A stretch of 64,000 nucleotides of DNA from Pseudolabrys sp035718275 (GCA_035718275.1 DASTHI010000025.1:124001-188000); one strand, 5' to 3'. Positions 27,277 through 36,696 are shown, counted from the first letter of the stretch. Made by a program: numbers and translations. The notes: generated by a model from the sequence alone, not told the origin.

Positions 27277-29100
27277 TTATGGGACCTTTGCCTCGGGCTC
27301 GACATAACGCGGGAAAACGGGCGAAGGTGGCGGCATGATGGTGCCGGCCTTGATCCGCCCTTGTGGTCCAAGAGCCGCAAAGTCGCGCGCCTCGGTTGGT
27401 GTGCCGAGCAGATCGAGCAGCCTTGCAGCCGACATGGGGACGAATGGCTGCACGAGAATGGCAATCTGGCGCAGGACTTCCGCGGTGACGTAAAGCACCG
27501 TTCCCTGCCGTCCCGGGTTCGTTTTCGCCAGTGCCCACGGCGCCTCAGACGCGAAATAACGATTGGCGTCAGCGACCACGGACCAGACACAGTTGAGCAC
27601 CTGGTGCAGTTGCTGCGTCTTCATGCATTCGCGAGCGGTACCGATCATCGCATCGGCCGCAGCCAGGATGGCGTTGTCGGTCGTGGTGAAGGCGCCTGGC
27701 ACTGGAATTTTTGCGTCAAATGCCCGAGCGATCATCGTTAATGACCGCTGTGCCAGATTGCCCAGGTCGTTCGCCAGGTCGGCATTGATGCGGTTGACGA
27801 TGGCTTCATGGCTGTAGTTGCCGTCCTGTCCGAAAGGAACCTCGCGCAGGAAAAAATAACGGAACTGATCCACGCCATAGGCATCGGCCATGATGAACGG
27901 GTCGACCACGTTCCCGACCGACTTGGACATCTTCTCGCCGCGATTGAACAGAAAACCGTGCGAGAAAATCCGCTGCGGCACTTCCAGGCGGGCGGACATC
28001 AGGAATGCGGGCCAGTACACCGCATGGAAGCGCACGATATCTTTGCCTATGACGTGGAGCGCGGCGGGCCAGTAACGTTTGAACAGCGGATTCTCCGTGT
28101 CGGGGAAACCAACACCCGTGATATAATTTGTGAGCGCATCGACCCACACATACATGATGTGGCCGCTGCTCCCTGGGACACGAATGCCCCAATCGAATGT
28201 GGTGCGCGAGATCGAGAGGTCCTGCAGACCTCCCCGCACGAAACTCGCAACTTCATTGAGGCGCTCTTTCGGGAGCACGAAATTTGGACGTTCGTAGAGT
28301 TCTAGCAGCTTGTCCTGATATGCCGACAGCCTGAAGAAGTAGCTCGACTCTTCCACCCAATCGACTGGTGTGCCCGTCTTGGCCGCGACGCGTTCTCCCT
28401 GCTCGTTCAGTTGCGTCTCATCTTCCGCGTAATAAGCCTCGTCGCGGACCGAATACCAGCCGGCGTACTTTCCGAGATAGATATCTCCGTTTTGCTCCAT
28501 CCGCTGCCAAATGGCTTCGGACGACCGGTGGTGTCTCGCCTCGGTGGTGTGGATGAAATCGTCATTCGAGCAGTTCATCCGCTTCACCATCGCCTCGAAG
28601 CGCGGCACGTTGCGATCAAGCAGCTGGCGCGGGGTCAGGCCCTCCTTTGCGGCGGTCTGCTGGATTTTTTGCCCGTGCTCATCGGTTCCAGTGAGGAAGT
28701 ACACGTCGTAGCCGTCAAGCCGCATGAAACGTGCGATGGCATCGGTCGCTATCGCCTCATAGGCATGGCCAATATGGGGCGGGCCGTTCGGATATGAGAT
28801 CGCTGTCGTGATATAAAAGGGCGCTTTCCCCCTGACTGCAGGGAGCTTGGCCGCGCCCGCATGCTGAGGATTGACCCGTTCGGTTTTCGCGCTCACTCGG
28901 GATCGCGCACGGGCAGCTGTCGTCTGTTTCCTGCCCGAACCGCGTTTGGCCGCCGTGCCCTGGCCGCCCCTGCCGCCTTTTCTTTTCCTACTCGGCTTGC
29001 TGGCAGATTTTTTCCTGCTCGCGAGCGGGCGCAATTTCTTCCTGCTGCGTGCGCCTGTTCTGCGCTTCCGCTTCACCGATCTTGCTTTTCTTCTCGCCAT
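27277..29100 (-). CDS. metG: Methionyl-tRNA synthetase with long basic N-terminal extension
   Basis: Charges tRNA-Met. The catalytic part starts near residue 93 (FYITTAISYPNGPPHIGHAY, the HIGH motif), includes YFLTGTDEHGQKIQ, the editing/insert region, WVDALTNYITGVG and the KMSKS loop (NRGEKMSKSVGNVVDP), then an anticodon-binding domain (CVWSVVADANRYFASEAPW). No C-terminal tRBD is fused. Residues 1-92 are a low-complexity Lys/Arg/Ser/Gly tail beginning MARRKARSVKRKRRTG. The ATG at 29100 is weakly supported by ribosome site; a GTG at 28896 would leave a 539-residue enzyme without the tail. Confidence 0.9.
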   Translation of the reverse strand: MARRKARSVKRKRRTGARSRKKLRPLASRKKSASKPSRKRKGGRGGQGTAAKRGSGRKQTTAARARSRVSAKTERVNPQHAGAAKLPAVRGKAPFYITTAISYPNGPPHIGHAYEAIATDAIARFMRLDGYDVYFLTGTDEHGQKIQQTAAKEGLTPRQLLDRNVPRFEAMVKRMNCSNDDFIHTTEARHHRSSEAIWQRMEQNGDIYLGKYAGWYSVRDEAYYAEDETQLNEQGERVAAKTGTPVDWVEESSYFFRLSAYQDKLLELYERPNFVLPKERLNEVASFVRGGLQDLSISRTTFDWGIRVPGSSGHIMYVWVDALTNYITGVGFPDTENPLFKRYWPAALHVIGKDIVRFHAVYWPAFLMSARLEVPQRIFSHGFLFNRGEKMSKSVGNVVDPFIMADAYGVDQFRYFFLREVPFGQDGNYSHEAIVNRINADLANDLGNLAQRSLTMIARAFDAKIPVPGAFTTTDNAILAAADAMIGTARECMKTQQLHQVLNCVWSVVADANRYFASEAPWALAKTNPGRQGTVLYVTAEVLRQIAILVQPFVPMSAARLLDLLGTPTEARDFAALGPQGRIKAGTIMPPPSPVFPRYVEPEAKVP

Positions 29101-29282
29101 GAAAGCACTCGAAAAAGAGCCTGCGACAGCCTTCGAAGCCAAACACCGATGGCCGGGAGCGCCCGGCCATCGCTTGTGCAGCCTAGGTACCAATGGCTGC
29201 GCAAGGGAGCAAGCCATTGGGGCACCATGCTTTCGTTTTCCTGAGCGTTGCAGTTTGGATGTTGTGCTCGTAAGACTTTTCC

Positions 29283-29567
29283 ATGGCGCAACATTTTGAT
29301 TCCCGAGCGCAAAGCTTGCCCCTGGGCACGACATTTTTGCCTTTGATCGCTGCGGGTTTGGCGGCTCTATGCGCGGCGTCAGCCCTGGCCGAGCCGATGC
29401 AGTGCAGCCGCGAGGAAAAGACCTGCATAGCCGCCTGCAATAAGAGTCTTAGCCGAAGCTCGCTCTCGATCTGCGTCACGAATTGCGGGGCTAGGCACTC
29501 GATCTGCATGAGGACCGGCTGTTGGGACAACGGCGCGCAGAGATACTGCGGGCTCCTGAGGAAATAA
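29283..29567 (+). CDS. Small secreted cysteine-rich protein, unknown function
   Basis: A 94-residue protein with a long hydrophobic signal (about residues 14-36, FLPLIAAGLAALCAASALAE) and a mature part of about 58 residues with eight cysteines: CSREEKTCIAACNKS, SICVTNCGARHSICMRTGCW, RYCGLL. The spacing suggests disulfide bonding in the periplasm. I do not recognise a named family. It is divergent from metG and its start lies about 180 bases from the metG ATG. Confidence 0.65.
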   Translation: MAQHFDSRAQSLPLGTTFLPLIAAGLAALCAASALAEPMQCSREEKTCIAACNKSLSRSSLSICVTNCGARHSICMRTGCWDNGAQRYCGLLRK

Positions 29568-29681
29568 CCGGGGTCACTTTCGTTCTTTACGAATTGCTAA
29601 ACCGACTTCGCATACACTCTTATCGCGCGTTAACTTTGCAGATTGCCATTCCGTGGCCGACCAGAACGGTTTGCAGGGCCT

Positions 29682-30776
29682 ATGGGCGCTCCGCTCGAAC
29701 TCATCCACCAGCTGGACAACTCGATCGCACAGAGTTCGGACGAGCGGCGATCGGCAATGCTGCGGCACTTAACCGATCTTTTTCTTGTCGGATCGGACCA
29801 ATATTCGGAAGACGAGATCGATCTTATCGATGATGTTTTCGTTCGGCTGGTAAAGACCATTGAAGAATCCTCGCGCGCGCTTCTGGCGATCCGCCTCGGG
29901 CCCGTGCCCACCGCTCCTCCGAAGATTTTACGTCTACTTGCGTGTGACGACGTCATCGAGGTTGCTTCACCCGTTCTTTCGCAGGCTGAGCGCCTCGATC
30001 TTGAGACTCTGATCGAATGCGCTCGGACCAAAAACCAGGAGCATCTGCTCGCGATCTCACGTCGGAAAATGCTTCCGGAGGCATTGACCGACGTACTGGT
30101 GGAGCGCGGCGATCAGCAGGTGGTGCTCAGTACAGCAAAGAATTCGGGCGCGAAATTCTCGGGACAGGGCTTCGAAACGCTGGTCAGGCGCTCGCGCGGC
30201 GACGATCAGCTTGCCGCGTGTGTTGGAACGCGACCTGATCTACCGCCAGGCGTATTCGGGAGACTTCTGCAGGTTGCATCCGACACCGTCCGTGCGAAAC
30301 TTGTGGCTGAGCGCACACATCCCAAAAGCGCTGTCGACAGCGTCGTCTCCGAGGTCTCGGACGAGATCGCGGATGCTGCCGCGGCGCAGCCGGTCAGCTA
30401 TGCCACGGCGCAGGTCCTCGCCGACTCGCTGCATCGCGCAGGTCTTTTGAATACTGCCAAAGTTGACGAATTCGCCGTTGCGGGACGCTTCGAGGAAATG
30501 GTCGCAGCTCTTTCAGTGATGTCGAAGGTGCCGATTTCGACGATTGAGCAGCACATGCGGGACTGCCACACACAGTCGCTGCTCGTGCTGGCAAGAGCCG
30601 TTGGACTGCCGTGGGACACTACGCGCAGCGTGATGACACTGGCCGCCAAACGTTTTCGCCGATCAATCGCCGGAATCGATCATGCCATGCCCTCTTTCCA
30701 GCGGCTTCGGCAGGCCACAGCCAGGCAGATCCTCGATTTTCACCGGATGCCCGATCGGCCGCAGCGGCCGCACTGA
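29682..30776 (+). CDS. DUF2336 domain-containing protein
   Basis: A 364-residue soluble, all-helical protein with the character of DUF2336, seen mostly in alphaproteobacteria and sometimes linked to cell-cycle or two-component signalling. Typical stretches are LTDLFLVGSDQYSEDEIDLIDDVFVRL at the N-terminus (here residues 30-56), SPVLSQAERLDLETLIECA, ISRRKMLPEALTDVLVERGD and LVRRSRGDDQLAACVGTRPDLPP, written only in part. The ATG at 29682 is preferred over the upstream TTG because it begins the conserved domain. No partner gene is adjacent; it converges with a substrate-binding protein gene. Confidence 0.8.
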   Translation: MGAPLELIHQLDNSIAQSSDERRSAMLRHLTDLFLVGSDQYSEDEIDLIDDVFVRLVKTIEESSRALLAIRLGPVPTAPPKILRLLACDDVIEVASPVLSQAERLDLETLIECARTKNQEHLLAISRRKMLPEALTDVLVERGDQQVVLSTAKNSGAKFSGQGFETLVRRSRGDDQLAACVGTRPDLPPGVFGRLLQVASDTVRAKLVAERTHPKSAVDSVVSEVSDEIADAAAAQPVSYATAQVLADSLHRAGLLNTAKVDEFAVAGRFEEMVAALSVMSKVPISTIEQHMRDCHTQSLLVLARAVGLPWDTTRSVMTLAAKRFRRSIAGIDHAMPSFQRLRQATARQILDFHRMPDRPQRPH

Positions 30777-30846
30777 ACCTTGCCACGGGAATCAGGCGAG
30801 AGCGTCGAAAAGCATCGAGCGGGCTGCCCGGGGCGGGCAATCCGCA

Positions 30847-32088
30847 TCAACTCTTCATTGGCGGGAAGTCGCGAGAAAACACGGGCTGGGCCAGGAACTG
30901 GGTTGGGTCCATCGTCCAGAATTGACTGACCTTGTGATAGGTCTTGATGGTCTTGTTCACCATCCGGTCGCCCTGTCTCTCGGAACGCCGGACGTAGACG
31001 TCGATAACGACGTTGCCATGGTCGTCAAAGCTGATCGGTCCGCGCGGCGTGTCCGCGAGGCTGACCGAACGCACTGCTTTGACGAACTCATCCGGGTTAT
31101 CCGATTTTCCGCCGGTTTTTGCGAGAGCGGCTTCAATGACCTGCCCATCGATGTAAAAACAGGCAGCATAGTGCCCGATGCGCACATCGGGACCGTAGTA
31201 TTTCCGCATCGCCGCGATAAACCGCTTGTTCGCCTCGCTATCGATGTCGAGGGAATACGGGTTTGTGTTGATCAATCCCTGCACTTCGTCGCCATAGGCT
31301 GCAATAATGGTGTCGTCCGCCGTTGTCGAACCGCCGACGAGCTGCTGCTTCATCCCCAGAGCCTTGGCCTGTTTGATGAATTTGATCGGATTCGACCCGG
31401 CAAGCCCCACACAGACGACGTCGCAGTCAGGTATCTGTGCTATGTATGGCGCATAGTCGGCAGTGTTCAGCGGCGACCACAGCTTCTTGAGAACACGCCC
31501 CCCCGCTTCCTCAAGAACCCGCTGGAAACCGCCAATCTGCTCGTAACCGAAGGCAAAATCGTCGGCCATCGTAGCAGCAGTATTCAGCTTCATCTCGTTG
31601 TGGACATAGTCGGCCAGCGGATACAGACATTGCGCGGAGGTGTACGACGTACGCGTGAGATAGGGATTACCCTTCCGCTGCGTCACATCCTCGGCGCCGG
31701 CGAATGCAAGCGTCGGCATTTTTGAATGTGCGAAATAGTCCAGCGTCGCGAGAAGCTCGAACGCAGCAAACGGGCCAAGAACCACGTTCACCTTGTCCCG
31801 TTCGACAAGTTCCTGCGCTTTGGTTTTGGCTCCGGCCGGAGAGCCGCCTGTGTCGGCGACGAGGAGTTCTATTTTCCGGCCGGAGAGCGTGAAGTTCTTG
31901 TCTTTGAGAAATGATGTGATGCCTTCTTCGGCATGCTGCCCGCCCGCAGCGAGGGGCCCGGTCTTCACGGTGAGCAGGCCCACCTTCATGGGGGCATTCT
32001 GGGCGACCGCAGGGATTGGAAAAGAAGCGGCACCTGCAAATGCGGCAGATCCCGCGAGAAATCGGCGACGAGTGGTTCGGTGCTTCAT
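30847..32088 (-). CDS. ABC transporter substrate-binding protein (branched-chain amino acid/amide type), Tat signal
   Basis: A 413-residue periplasmic protein with a twin-arginine-type signal (RRRFLAGSAAFAGAA) and cleavage near AVAQ. The mature part is a Leu/Ile/Val-binding-type type I fold: KVGLLTVKTGPLAAGGQHAEEG, FALGNS-like ligand regions and VNVVLGPFAAFELLATLDYF. Such proteins bind amino acids, amides, urea or aromatic acids. The ATG at 32088 has a strong site (GGGAGGATTTC). No permease or ATPase gene is next to it, so it must work with components encoded elsewhere or act as an orphan receptor. Confidence 0.87.
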   Translation of the reverse strand: MKHRTTRRRFLAGSAAFAGAASFPIPAVAQNAPMKVGLLTVKTGPLAAGGQHAEEGITSFLKDKNFTLSGRKIELLVADTGGSPAGAKTKAQELVERDKVNVVLGPFAAFELLATLDYFAHSKMPTLAFAGAEDVTQRKGNPYLTRTSYTSAQCLYPLADYVHNEMKLNTAATMADDFAFGYEQIGGFQRVLEEAGGRVLKKLWSPLNTADYAPYIAQIPDCDVVCVGLAGSNPIKFIKQAKALGMKQQLVGGSTTADDTIIAAYGDEVQGLINTNPYSLDIDSEANKRFIAAMRKYYGPDVRIGHYAACFYIDGQVIEAALAKTGGKSDNPDEFVKAVRSVSLADTPRGPISFDDHGNVVIDVYVRRSERQGDRMVNKTIKTYHKVSQFWTMDPTQFLAQPVFSRDFPPMKS

Positions 32089-32198
32089 GAAATCCTCCCG
32101 GGCTTCGACCGTTCTCATGCGGCCCGCGTGATTCAACCATAACGTACGGGCGAAGCGAACCCCTCATGTGCCCACCTCTCCCAATAAGGCGATCACGG

Positions 32199-33239
32199 TC
32201 AGCCGCGGGCAGCTTCTGACAGAGCACCGAAAACCGTAAATACCAACGGTTTGCGCTCAAGATTGAAATCTTCCGCATCGCGCGTAGCGCGATTGACCGC
32301 CTCCCATGTCGCAGCGAGTCTAGCCATATGGTGGGGCTGCTGAAGGCGCTCCCGCAGCCGGCTCGAGAGCCAGCCACTGACCTGATCAAGAAAGGCATCC
32401 AGGACCTTCGGATCGGAGGACCCCATGCCATCAGCGAGCGCGTGCAGCGCACGCATATCAGGGTCTGGAAGCTGGGCCAGCAATTCAGTGACGCGCCGAC
32501 GGAGTTTGAGCATTTGCCCGTCATCGAGAAGAGCAACCGCACGCCCTGGGCTTCCTTCTGCCGCTTCCAGGGCCTGCGAAAGATCCTGATCATCAGGATC
32601 GCAGCCGGTCGCCTCGACAACCGCGCGTGCGGCGTCCTGCACCTCGAGCGGGCGCAAAAGCAGGCGCCTGCATCGCGATCGGATAGTGGCCAGTTCGCGT
32701 CCGGGAGAGTGGCTTATGAGGAGAAGCAGCGAGCGTTCGGGTGGCTCCTCCAGGGCTTTCAAAAGTGCGTTGGCACCCTCGCGCTGTAGCTCATCAACCG
32801 AGTCGACGATTACAATTCGCCAGCCGTCCTCTCCTGGCGTGGAGCCAAAGAATGAGGTCGTGCGGCGCACGTCCTCCACTCTGATGACGGTATACAACTT
32901 CCCGGTCTGCTCGTTGATCGTGCGCTCGAGCACCAGCAAGTCCCCCTGCGTCTGCGCCGCCATGCGGCGAGCTACCGGATGCTCGGCATCCACTAAGAGA
33001 GATGACGCGTTCCGCACTTGAGGTGATGCCGAATCCGGGTGGGCGAAAATGAAACGTGCGAACCGATACGCAAGCGTTGCCTTGCCGACGCCGCGCGGAC
33101 CTCCGATCAGCCAGGCATGGGCAGTGCGGCCGGTTTTGTACGAATCCAGCAGCTCGCGCTCGGCCTCCGCGTGTCCGAACAAGATAGTTGTCTCGCGCGG
33201 CAGCCTTGCCGGCGGGTGATCGTTCTCCGCGGTGTTCAA
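32199..33239 (-). CDS. holB: DNA polymerase III delta-prime subunit
   Basis: A 346-residue clamp-loader subunit. It has the N-terminal FGHAEAERELLDSYKTGRTA, the P-loop-like GGPRGVGKATLAYRFARF, VDSVDELQREGANALLKALE and PPERSLLLLISHSPGRELATI, followed by helical domains. The proposed start is the TTG at 33239, which overlaps the tmk stop (TTGA); the frame is open further upstream within tmk but without family match. The order tmk-holB-metG is the usual one in this group; here the SBP and DUF2336 genes are inserted between holB and metG. Confidence 0.9.
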   Translation of the reverse strand: MNTAENDHPPARLPRETTILFGHAEAERELLDSYKTGRTAHAWLIGGPRGVGKATLAYRFARFIFAHPDSASPQVRNASSLLVDAEHPVARRMAAQTQGDLLVLERTINEQTGKLYTVIRVEDVRRTTSFFGSTPGEDGWRIVIVDSVDELQREGANALLKALEEPPERSLLLLISHSPGRELATIRSRCRRLLLRPLEVQDAARAVVEATGCDPDDQDLSQALEAAEGSPGRAVALLDDGQMLKLRRRVTELLAQLPDPDMRALHALADGMGSSDPKVLDAFLDQVSGWLSSRLRERLQQPHHMARLAATWEAVNRATRDAEDFNLERKPLVFTVFGALSEAARG

Positions 33240-33925
33240 GGTCCTGTTGTCTCCGTTGCTCCTATACGCTCTGGTCGCATGCGTTGTTGCACGATCGTCC
33301 AGATTCGTTCCGCGACGACATCGCGCGGTGCACGGCCGTCGACCACGATACAACGCTGCGGCTCCTCCAAGGCGAGAGCGCGATAAGCCTGACGAAGCTT
33401 CTCGTGAAACTCCAGCGACTCGGCCTCGAAGCGGTCCGCCTGCCCCTGCCCTCGCCGGCTTTTGGCGCGCGCCAAGCCGATTTGTGCCGGTACGTCGAGA
33501 ATGAAAGTCAGATCAGGCAGGGCAGGACCAACCGTCACGCGTTCGAGGCTGCGGATCAGACGCTTATCGACATTGCCCAGCACACCTTGATAAACGCGCG
33601 TCGAATCGATGAAGCGATCACAAATCACCCATTTGCCTGCGCGCAGCGCCGGCAAGATCGTGTTGCGGACGTGATCATCGCGCGCGGCGGCAAAGAGAAT
33701 AGCTTCGGTCTCGGCACCCAGCGGTTTTGCAATTCCGGAAAGCAGGATGTGGCGGATGATTTCGGCTCCGGTTGAGCCTCCTGGTTCGCGGGTCAGCACG
33801 ACGTCGATACCCTGCGACTTCACCCGCTGGGCGAGCATTGCAGCATGCGTGGACTTGCCGCTGCCCTCGCCGCCTTCGAAGGTGATGAAACATCCGCGCA
33901 CGCCAATAGACCCTATACCGATCAT
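33236..33925 (-). CDS. tmk: Thymidylate kinase
   Basis: Phosphorylates dTMP to dTDP. The 229 residues show the P-loop FEGGEGSGKST, the DR(Y/F/H) type motif VICDRFIDSTRVYQG, and a LID region rich in Arg (AKSRRGQGQADRFE). The ATG at 33925, about 20 bases after the carboxypeptidase stop, gives the family length; an upstream ATG at 33979 would overlap that gene. It overlaps holB by four bases. Confidence 0.94.
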   Translation of the reverse strand: MIGIGSIGVRGCFITFEGGEGSGKSTHAAMLAQRVKSQGIDVVLTREPGGSTGAEIIRHILLSGIAKPLGAETEAILFAAARDDHVRNTILPALRAGKWVICDRFIDSTRVYQGVLGNVDKRLIRSLERVTVGPALPDLTFILDVPAQIGLARAKSRRGQGQADRFEAESLEFHEKLRQAYRALALEEPQRCIVVDGRAPRDVVAERIWTIVQQRMRPERIGATETTGP

Positions 33926-33944
33926 CGCCAGGCTGCGGCGATCG

Positions 33945-35213
33945 TCATAGTCGCTCGGCTCCGGCTCGGAACAACGCAATGATCATCTCGGTTACGGCAT
34001 CGAATGCCCTTTGCGGCATATTCCCTTTGCCAACGTTTTCCGCTGCCTGCAGTGGTGTCGTCAGGATGAGATTGTCGTTCCGCCACACCTTGAGATGGCC
34101 GATCGGCGTTCCTTTCCTCACGGGGGCCGGAACCGGGCCGGTATAGACGATACGGGCGATCAGCTTGTCGCTGCCGGTCTTCGGCAACATCACGCGCACG
34201 GGACCATCGGCGACGAGTGGAACGCGCCCGGTCGCTCCCCCAAAAACCTTTGCGCTCCCGATAATCTGCCCCTCGGCAAAAAGAATACGGTGCTCGAAAT
34301 TCTTGAAGCCCCATTCCAGCAGCTTCTTACCTTCCTCGGCGCGCTCCTTCGCGCTGGACGCGCCGTTAATGACCCCGATCAGCCGTAGCCCGTTCTGCAC
34401 CGCCGAGCCAACGAGGCCATATCCCGCCTCCTTAGTGAATCCAGTCTTGAGGCCATCGGCCCCTGTGACCGTCGCAAGGATCGGGTTGCGATTCTGCTGG
34501 CGAATCTTGTTCCAGGTGAAATCGGGCTGCGAGAATATCGGATAGAATTCGGGATATGTGCGGATGATATGCCGCGCGAGTATTCCCAGTTCGCGTGTAG
34601 TCATGACTTCGTTCGGGTCATGCAGCCCGTTGGAGTTCGCAAAAACAGATTTTTGCAGACCGATTTGTCGTGCGCGTTCCGTAAGCTTTGCACCAAAGCT
34701 GGCCTCATCTCCTGCGAGAGCTTCCGCCAATACGATGCAGGCATCATTGGCCGATTGAACAATCACTCCACGCAGCAGGTCGTCAACCGGGACCTTGCTG
34801 TGAATGGCAGCAAACATTGTCGATCCGTGCGAGGGAGCGCCCCCCTTGCGCCAGGCATTCTCGCTCACTGTGAATTCGTCGGTGAGATTTACGCGGCCTT
34901 CCTTGATCTCATGAAACACGTATTCAACGGTCATGAGCTTGGCGAGACTCGCCGGGAATATCAGCCGATCGGCATCCCGTTCGAACAGGATAGCGCCGTT
35001 TTCCGCATCGATAAGAATTGCGTGCGGCGCATCGATATTGGGTTCGTCCTTTTTCGGCGGCTCTTTTTTTGCGGTGTCCCTCTTGCCGGCGTCTTTCTTC
35101 TGCACGATCGCGTGCGGCTTGTGCGCCGGCGCGGCGAAGGCCACGACCGCGGGCATGCTGACGAAAGCAATTACCGCGACCCAGCATGCGAACGGAAAAT
35201 TACACTTGGCCAT
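33945..35213 (-). CDS. dacC: D-alanyl-D-alanine carboxypeptidase (PBP5/6 type)
   Basis: A 422-residue periplasmic penicillin-binding protein that trims the terminal D-Ala of peptidoglycan stem peptides. A signal peptide (residues 1-28) is followed by a Lys/Asp-rich linker, then the three serine-peptidase motifs: SxxK in FPASLAKLMT, SxN in QSANDACIVLAEAL and KTG in GLKTGFTKEAGYG. A PBP5-type C-terminal domain (GRVPLVADGPVRVMLPK) and an amphipathic tail for membrane attachment (AVTEMIIALFRAGAERL) complete it. It lies between rlpA and tmk on one strand. Confidence 0.93.
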   Translation of the reverse strand: MAKCNFPFACWVAVIAFVSMPAVVAFAAPAHKPHAIVQKKDAGKRDTAKKEPPKKDEPNIDAPHAILIDAENGAILFERDADRLIFPASLAKLMTVEYVFHEIKEGRVNLTDEFTVSENAWRKGGAPSHGSTMFAAIHSKVPVDDLLRGVIVQSANDACIVLAEALAGDEASFGAKLTERARQIGLQKSVFANSNGLHDPNEVMTTRELGILARHIIRTYPEFYPIFSQPDFTWNKIRQQNRNPILATVTGADGLKTGFTKEAGYGLVGSAVQNGLRLIGVINGASSAKERAEEGKKLLEWGFKNFEHRILFAEGQIIGSAKVFGGATGRVPLVADGPVRVMLPKTGSDKLIARIVYTGPVPAPVRKGTPIGHLKVWRNDNLILTTPLQAAENVGKGNMPQRAFDAVTEMIIALFRAGAERL

Positions 35214-35293
35214 CGTCAGGGCTTCTTTCCGCCACCGATCTCCAAAATCAGTTCAGTCCCGAATCCGGGAAATTTCTGGCGGTAAAATAGGGC

Positions 35294-36199
35294 TCAGTAA
35301 AGGCCGCGGCCAGTCATAAAGCCCGCTGCCGGAGGATAACGGGTCGCATATGCAGAAACGGGCGTTGTCAGCGGCTGGGCCGCTGCTCCTACGGCGCTTA
35401 CCCTCGGCCTTGTAGCCGCAGCCAATTCCATGGTCGGCGCTTCACCGATGGTGGGGTCCCGCGCAGTCTCGCCCAGGCGATATGGCCGGTCCGGGGGCGT
35501 CGGAATGCCCGAAGAAGGCAATGCATGTGATAGCGAGCGATCCCGGTAATGTGCTGCAAAGGATGTGCTGGAGGCGAGTTGCACTCCAGCTTCACCAGGG
35601 GCACCCTGACGAAGCGTTGCGGCCAACTTGCGATCATCGGAGCCCTGGAGTGGCGCGCGGCCGATGTATTCGACCTTCACCCGTGCAACACCGTGGCCCT
35701 GAAATCCCAAAAGCTGCGCGGTTCTAACGGAAACATCAATGAGGCGATCTCCGACGTAAGGGCCGCGATCATTGACCCGGACCACAATGGAGCGCCGGTT
35801 CGCAAGGTTGGTGACGCGTACGTAGGACGGCAAAGGCAGCGTGGGATGTGCTGCCGAAATCGAATTCATATCGAAGATTTCGCCATTGGCGGTGTAGCGG
35901 CCATGAAAGTCTTGGCCATACCAGGATGCAAGGCCAACGGCACTGTAGTTGATATTCTCTTCGGGCACATAGAATCGGCCGCCGACCGCATAGGGCTTTC
36001 CGACGCGGTAGACACCACCGCCCTTCGGGACCGGCTGCCCGGGCTCAATAACCCGCGGGCTTGCCGCCACGCCGTAGCGCGGATCGATCTTTCCCGAGAT
36101 GTGGCTGTTCGAGCAATTCGCCACCGCCAGTGAAACGGCTCCAACGGCAGCCGCACGCGCGAGAATTCCGAATCGGAAGAAAGACCCCAATTGACCCAT
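35294..36199 (-). CDS. rlpA: RlpA-family septal lytic transglycosylase/lipoprotein
   Basis: A 301-residue double-psi beta-barrel protein. An N-terminal hydrophobic signal (ILARAAAVGAVSLAVANC) has a cysteine, but Asn at -1 makes a poor lipobox. The DPBB core is clear: GLASWYGQDFHGRYTANGEIF, AAHPTLPLPSYVRVTNL, RSIVVRVNDRGPYVGDRLID and SVRTAQLLGFQGHGVARVKV. No SPOR domain is present; the C-terminal 100 residues are low-complexity. RlpA cleaves naked glycan strands at the septum in Pseudomonas. The ATG at 36199 is chosen over a TTG upstream. Confidence 0.88.
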   Translation of the reverse strand: MGQLGSFFRFGILARAAAVGAVSLAVANCSNSHISGKIDPRYGVAASPRVIEPGQPVPKGGGVYRVGKPYAVGGRFYVPEENINYSAVGLASWYGQDFHGRYTANGEIFDMNSISAAHPTLPLPSYVRVTNLANRRSIVVRVNDRGPYVGDRLIDVSVRTAQLLGFQGHGVARVKVEYIGRAPLQGSDDRKLAATLRQGAPGEAGVQLASSTSFAAHYRDRSLSHALPSSGIPTPPDRPYRLGETARDPTIGEAPTMELAAATRPRVSAVGAAAQPLTTPVSAYATRYPPAAGFMTGRGLY

Positions 36200-36360
36200 C
36201 CCGCGAACGGTCCCAATCAATCAGAAAGCATATCGCGGGCTGCGGCGAACGGAAATGGCTGGCGGCGGCGGTGGTAAACGGTTGATTGCGAAGCCCGGCT
36301 GCAAACGGGAAGCGCTTAGCCAAGCCGGCGAGCGCATGCAAGCGGATCGCCAACGTTGCC

Positions 36361-36696
36361 CTAACGATCGCGCGAAAGCACGCTTACGCCATTCTTGGAC
36401 CGGCTCAGACCGCCACTGACCGATGATCGTTGAATCGTGCCTTCGTACGAGATCCCGATTCGAAAACCTCGTGTCCAGGCGAGATTGCAGAACCGCCGGG
36501 TACTCCCGTGCAGGAATTCAAATCGTTTTGGCAAGTCATGCGCCCGGGGCAACTCCAGGCACGCGCCGCCGGCCGACATATCGATCACGCGACATTCGAT
36601 CGGCGTCACATTTGGCCCGAGCAGAATTTTTCCCACCCGCGGTACTAGCCCCCTCGGCGAGACCCGAAACCAGCGGCGCTTGTCGGACCCGTTCAT
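36361..36696 (-). CDS. PilZ domain protein (possible c-di-GMP receptor)
   Basis: A 111-residue single-domain protein. RRWFRVSPRGLVPRVGK and VIDMSAGGACLEL match the PilZ pattern in which an RxxxR-type arginine block and D/NxSxxG bind cyclic di-GMP; the second motif (DMSAGG) is intact, the first is RRWFR, slightly atypical. The end is SKNGVSVLSRDR. Single-domain PilZ proteins are very numerous in Bradyrhizobium relatives and their targets are mostly unknown. ATG 36696 is preferred over the GTG at 36702. Confidence 0.72.
   Translation of the reverse strand: MNGSDKRRWFRVSPRGLVPRVGKILLGPNVTPIECRVIDMSAGGACLELPRAHDLPKRFEFLHGSTRRFCNLAWTRGFRIGISYEGTIQRSSVSGGLSRSKNGVSVLSRDR

Noticed and set aside
29101..29334. 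Upstream extension of metG to 29334
   Set aside because: It would overlap the divergent Cys-rich gene, and the residues are of mixed composition unlike the basic tail.
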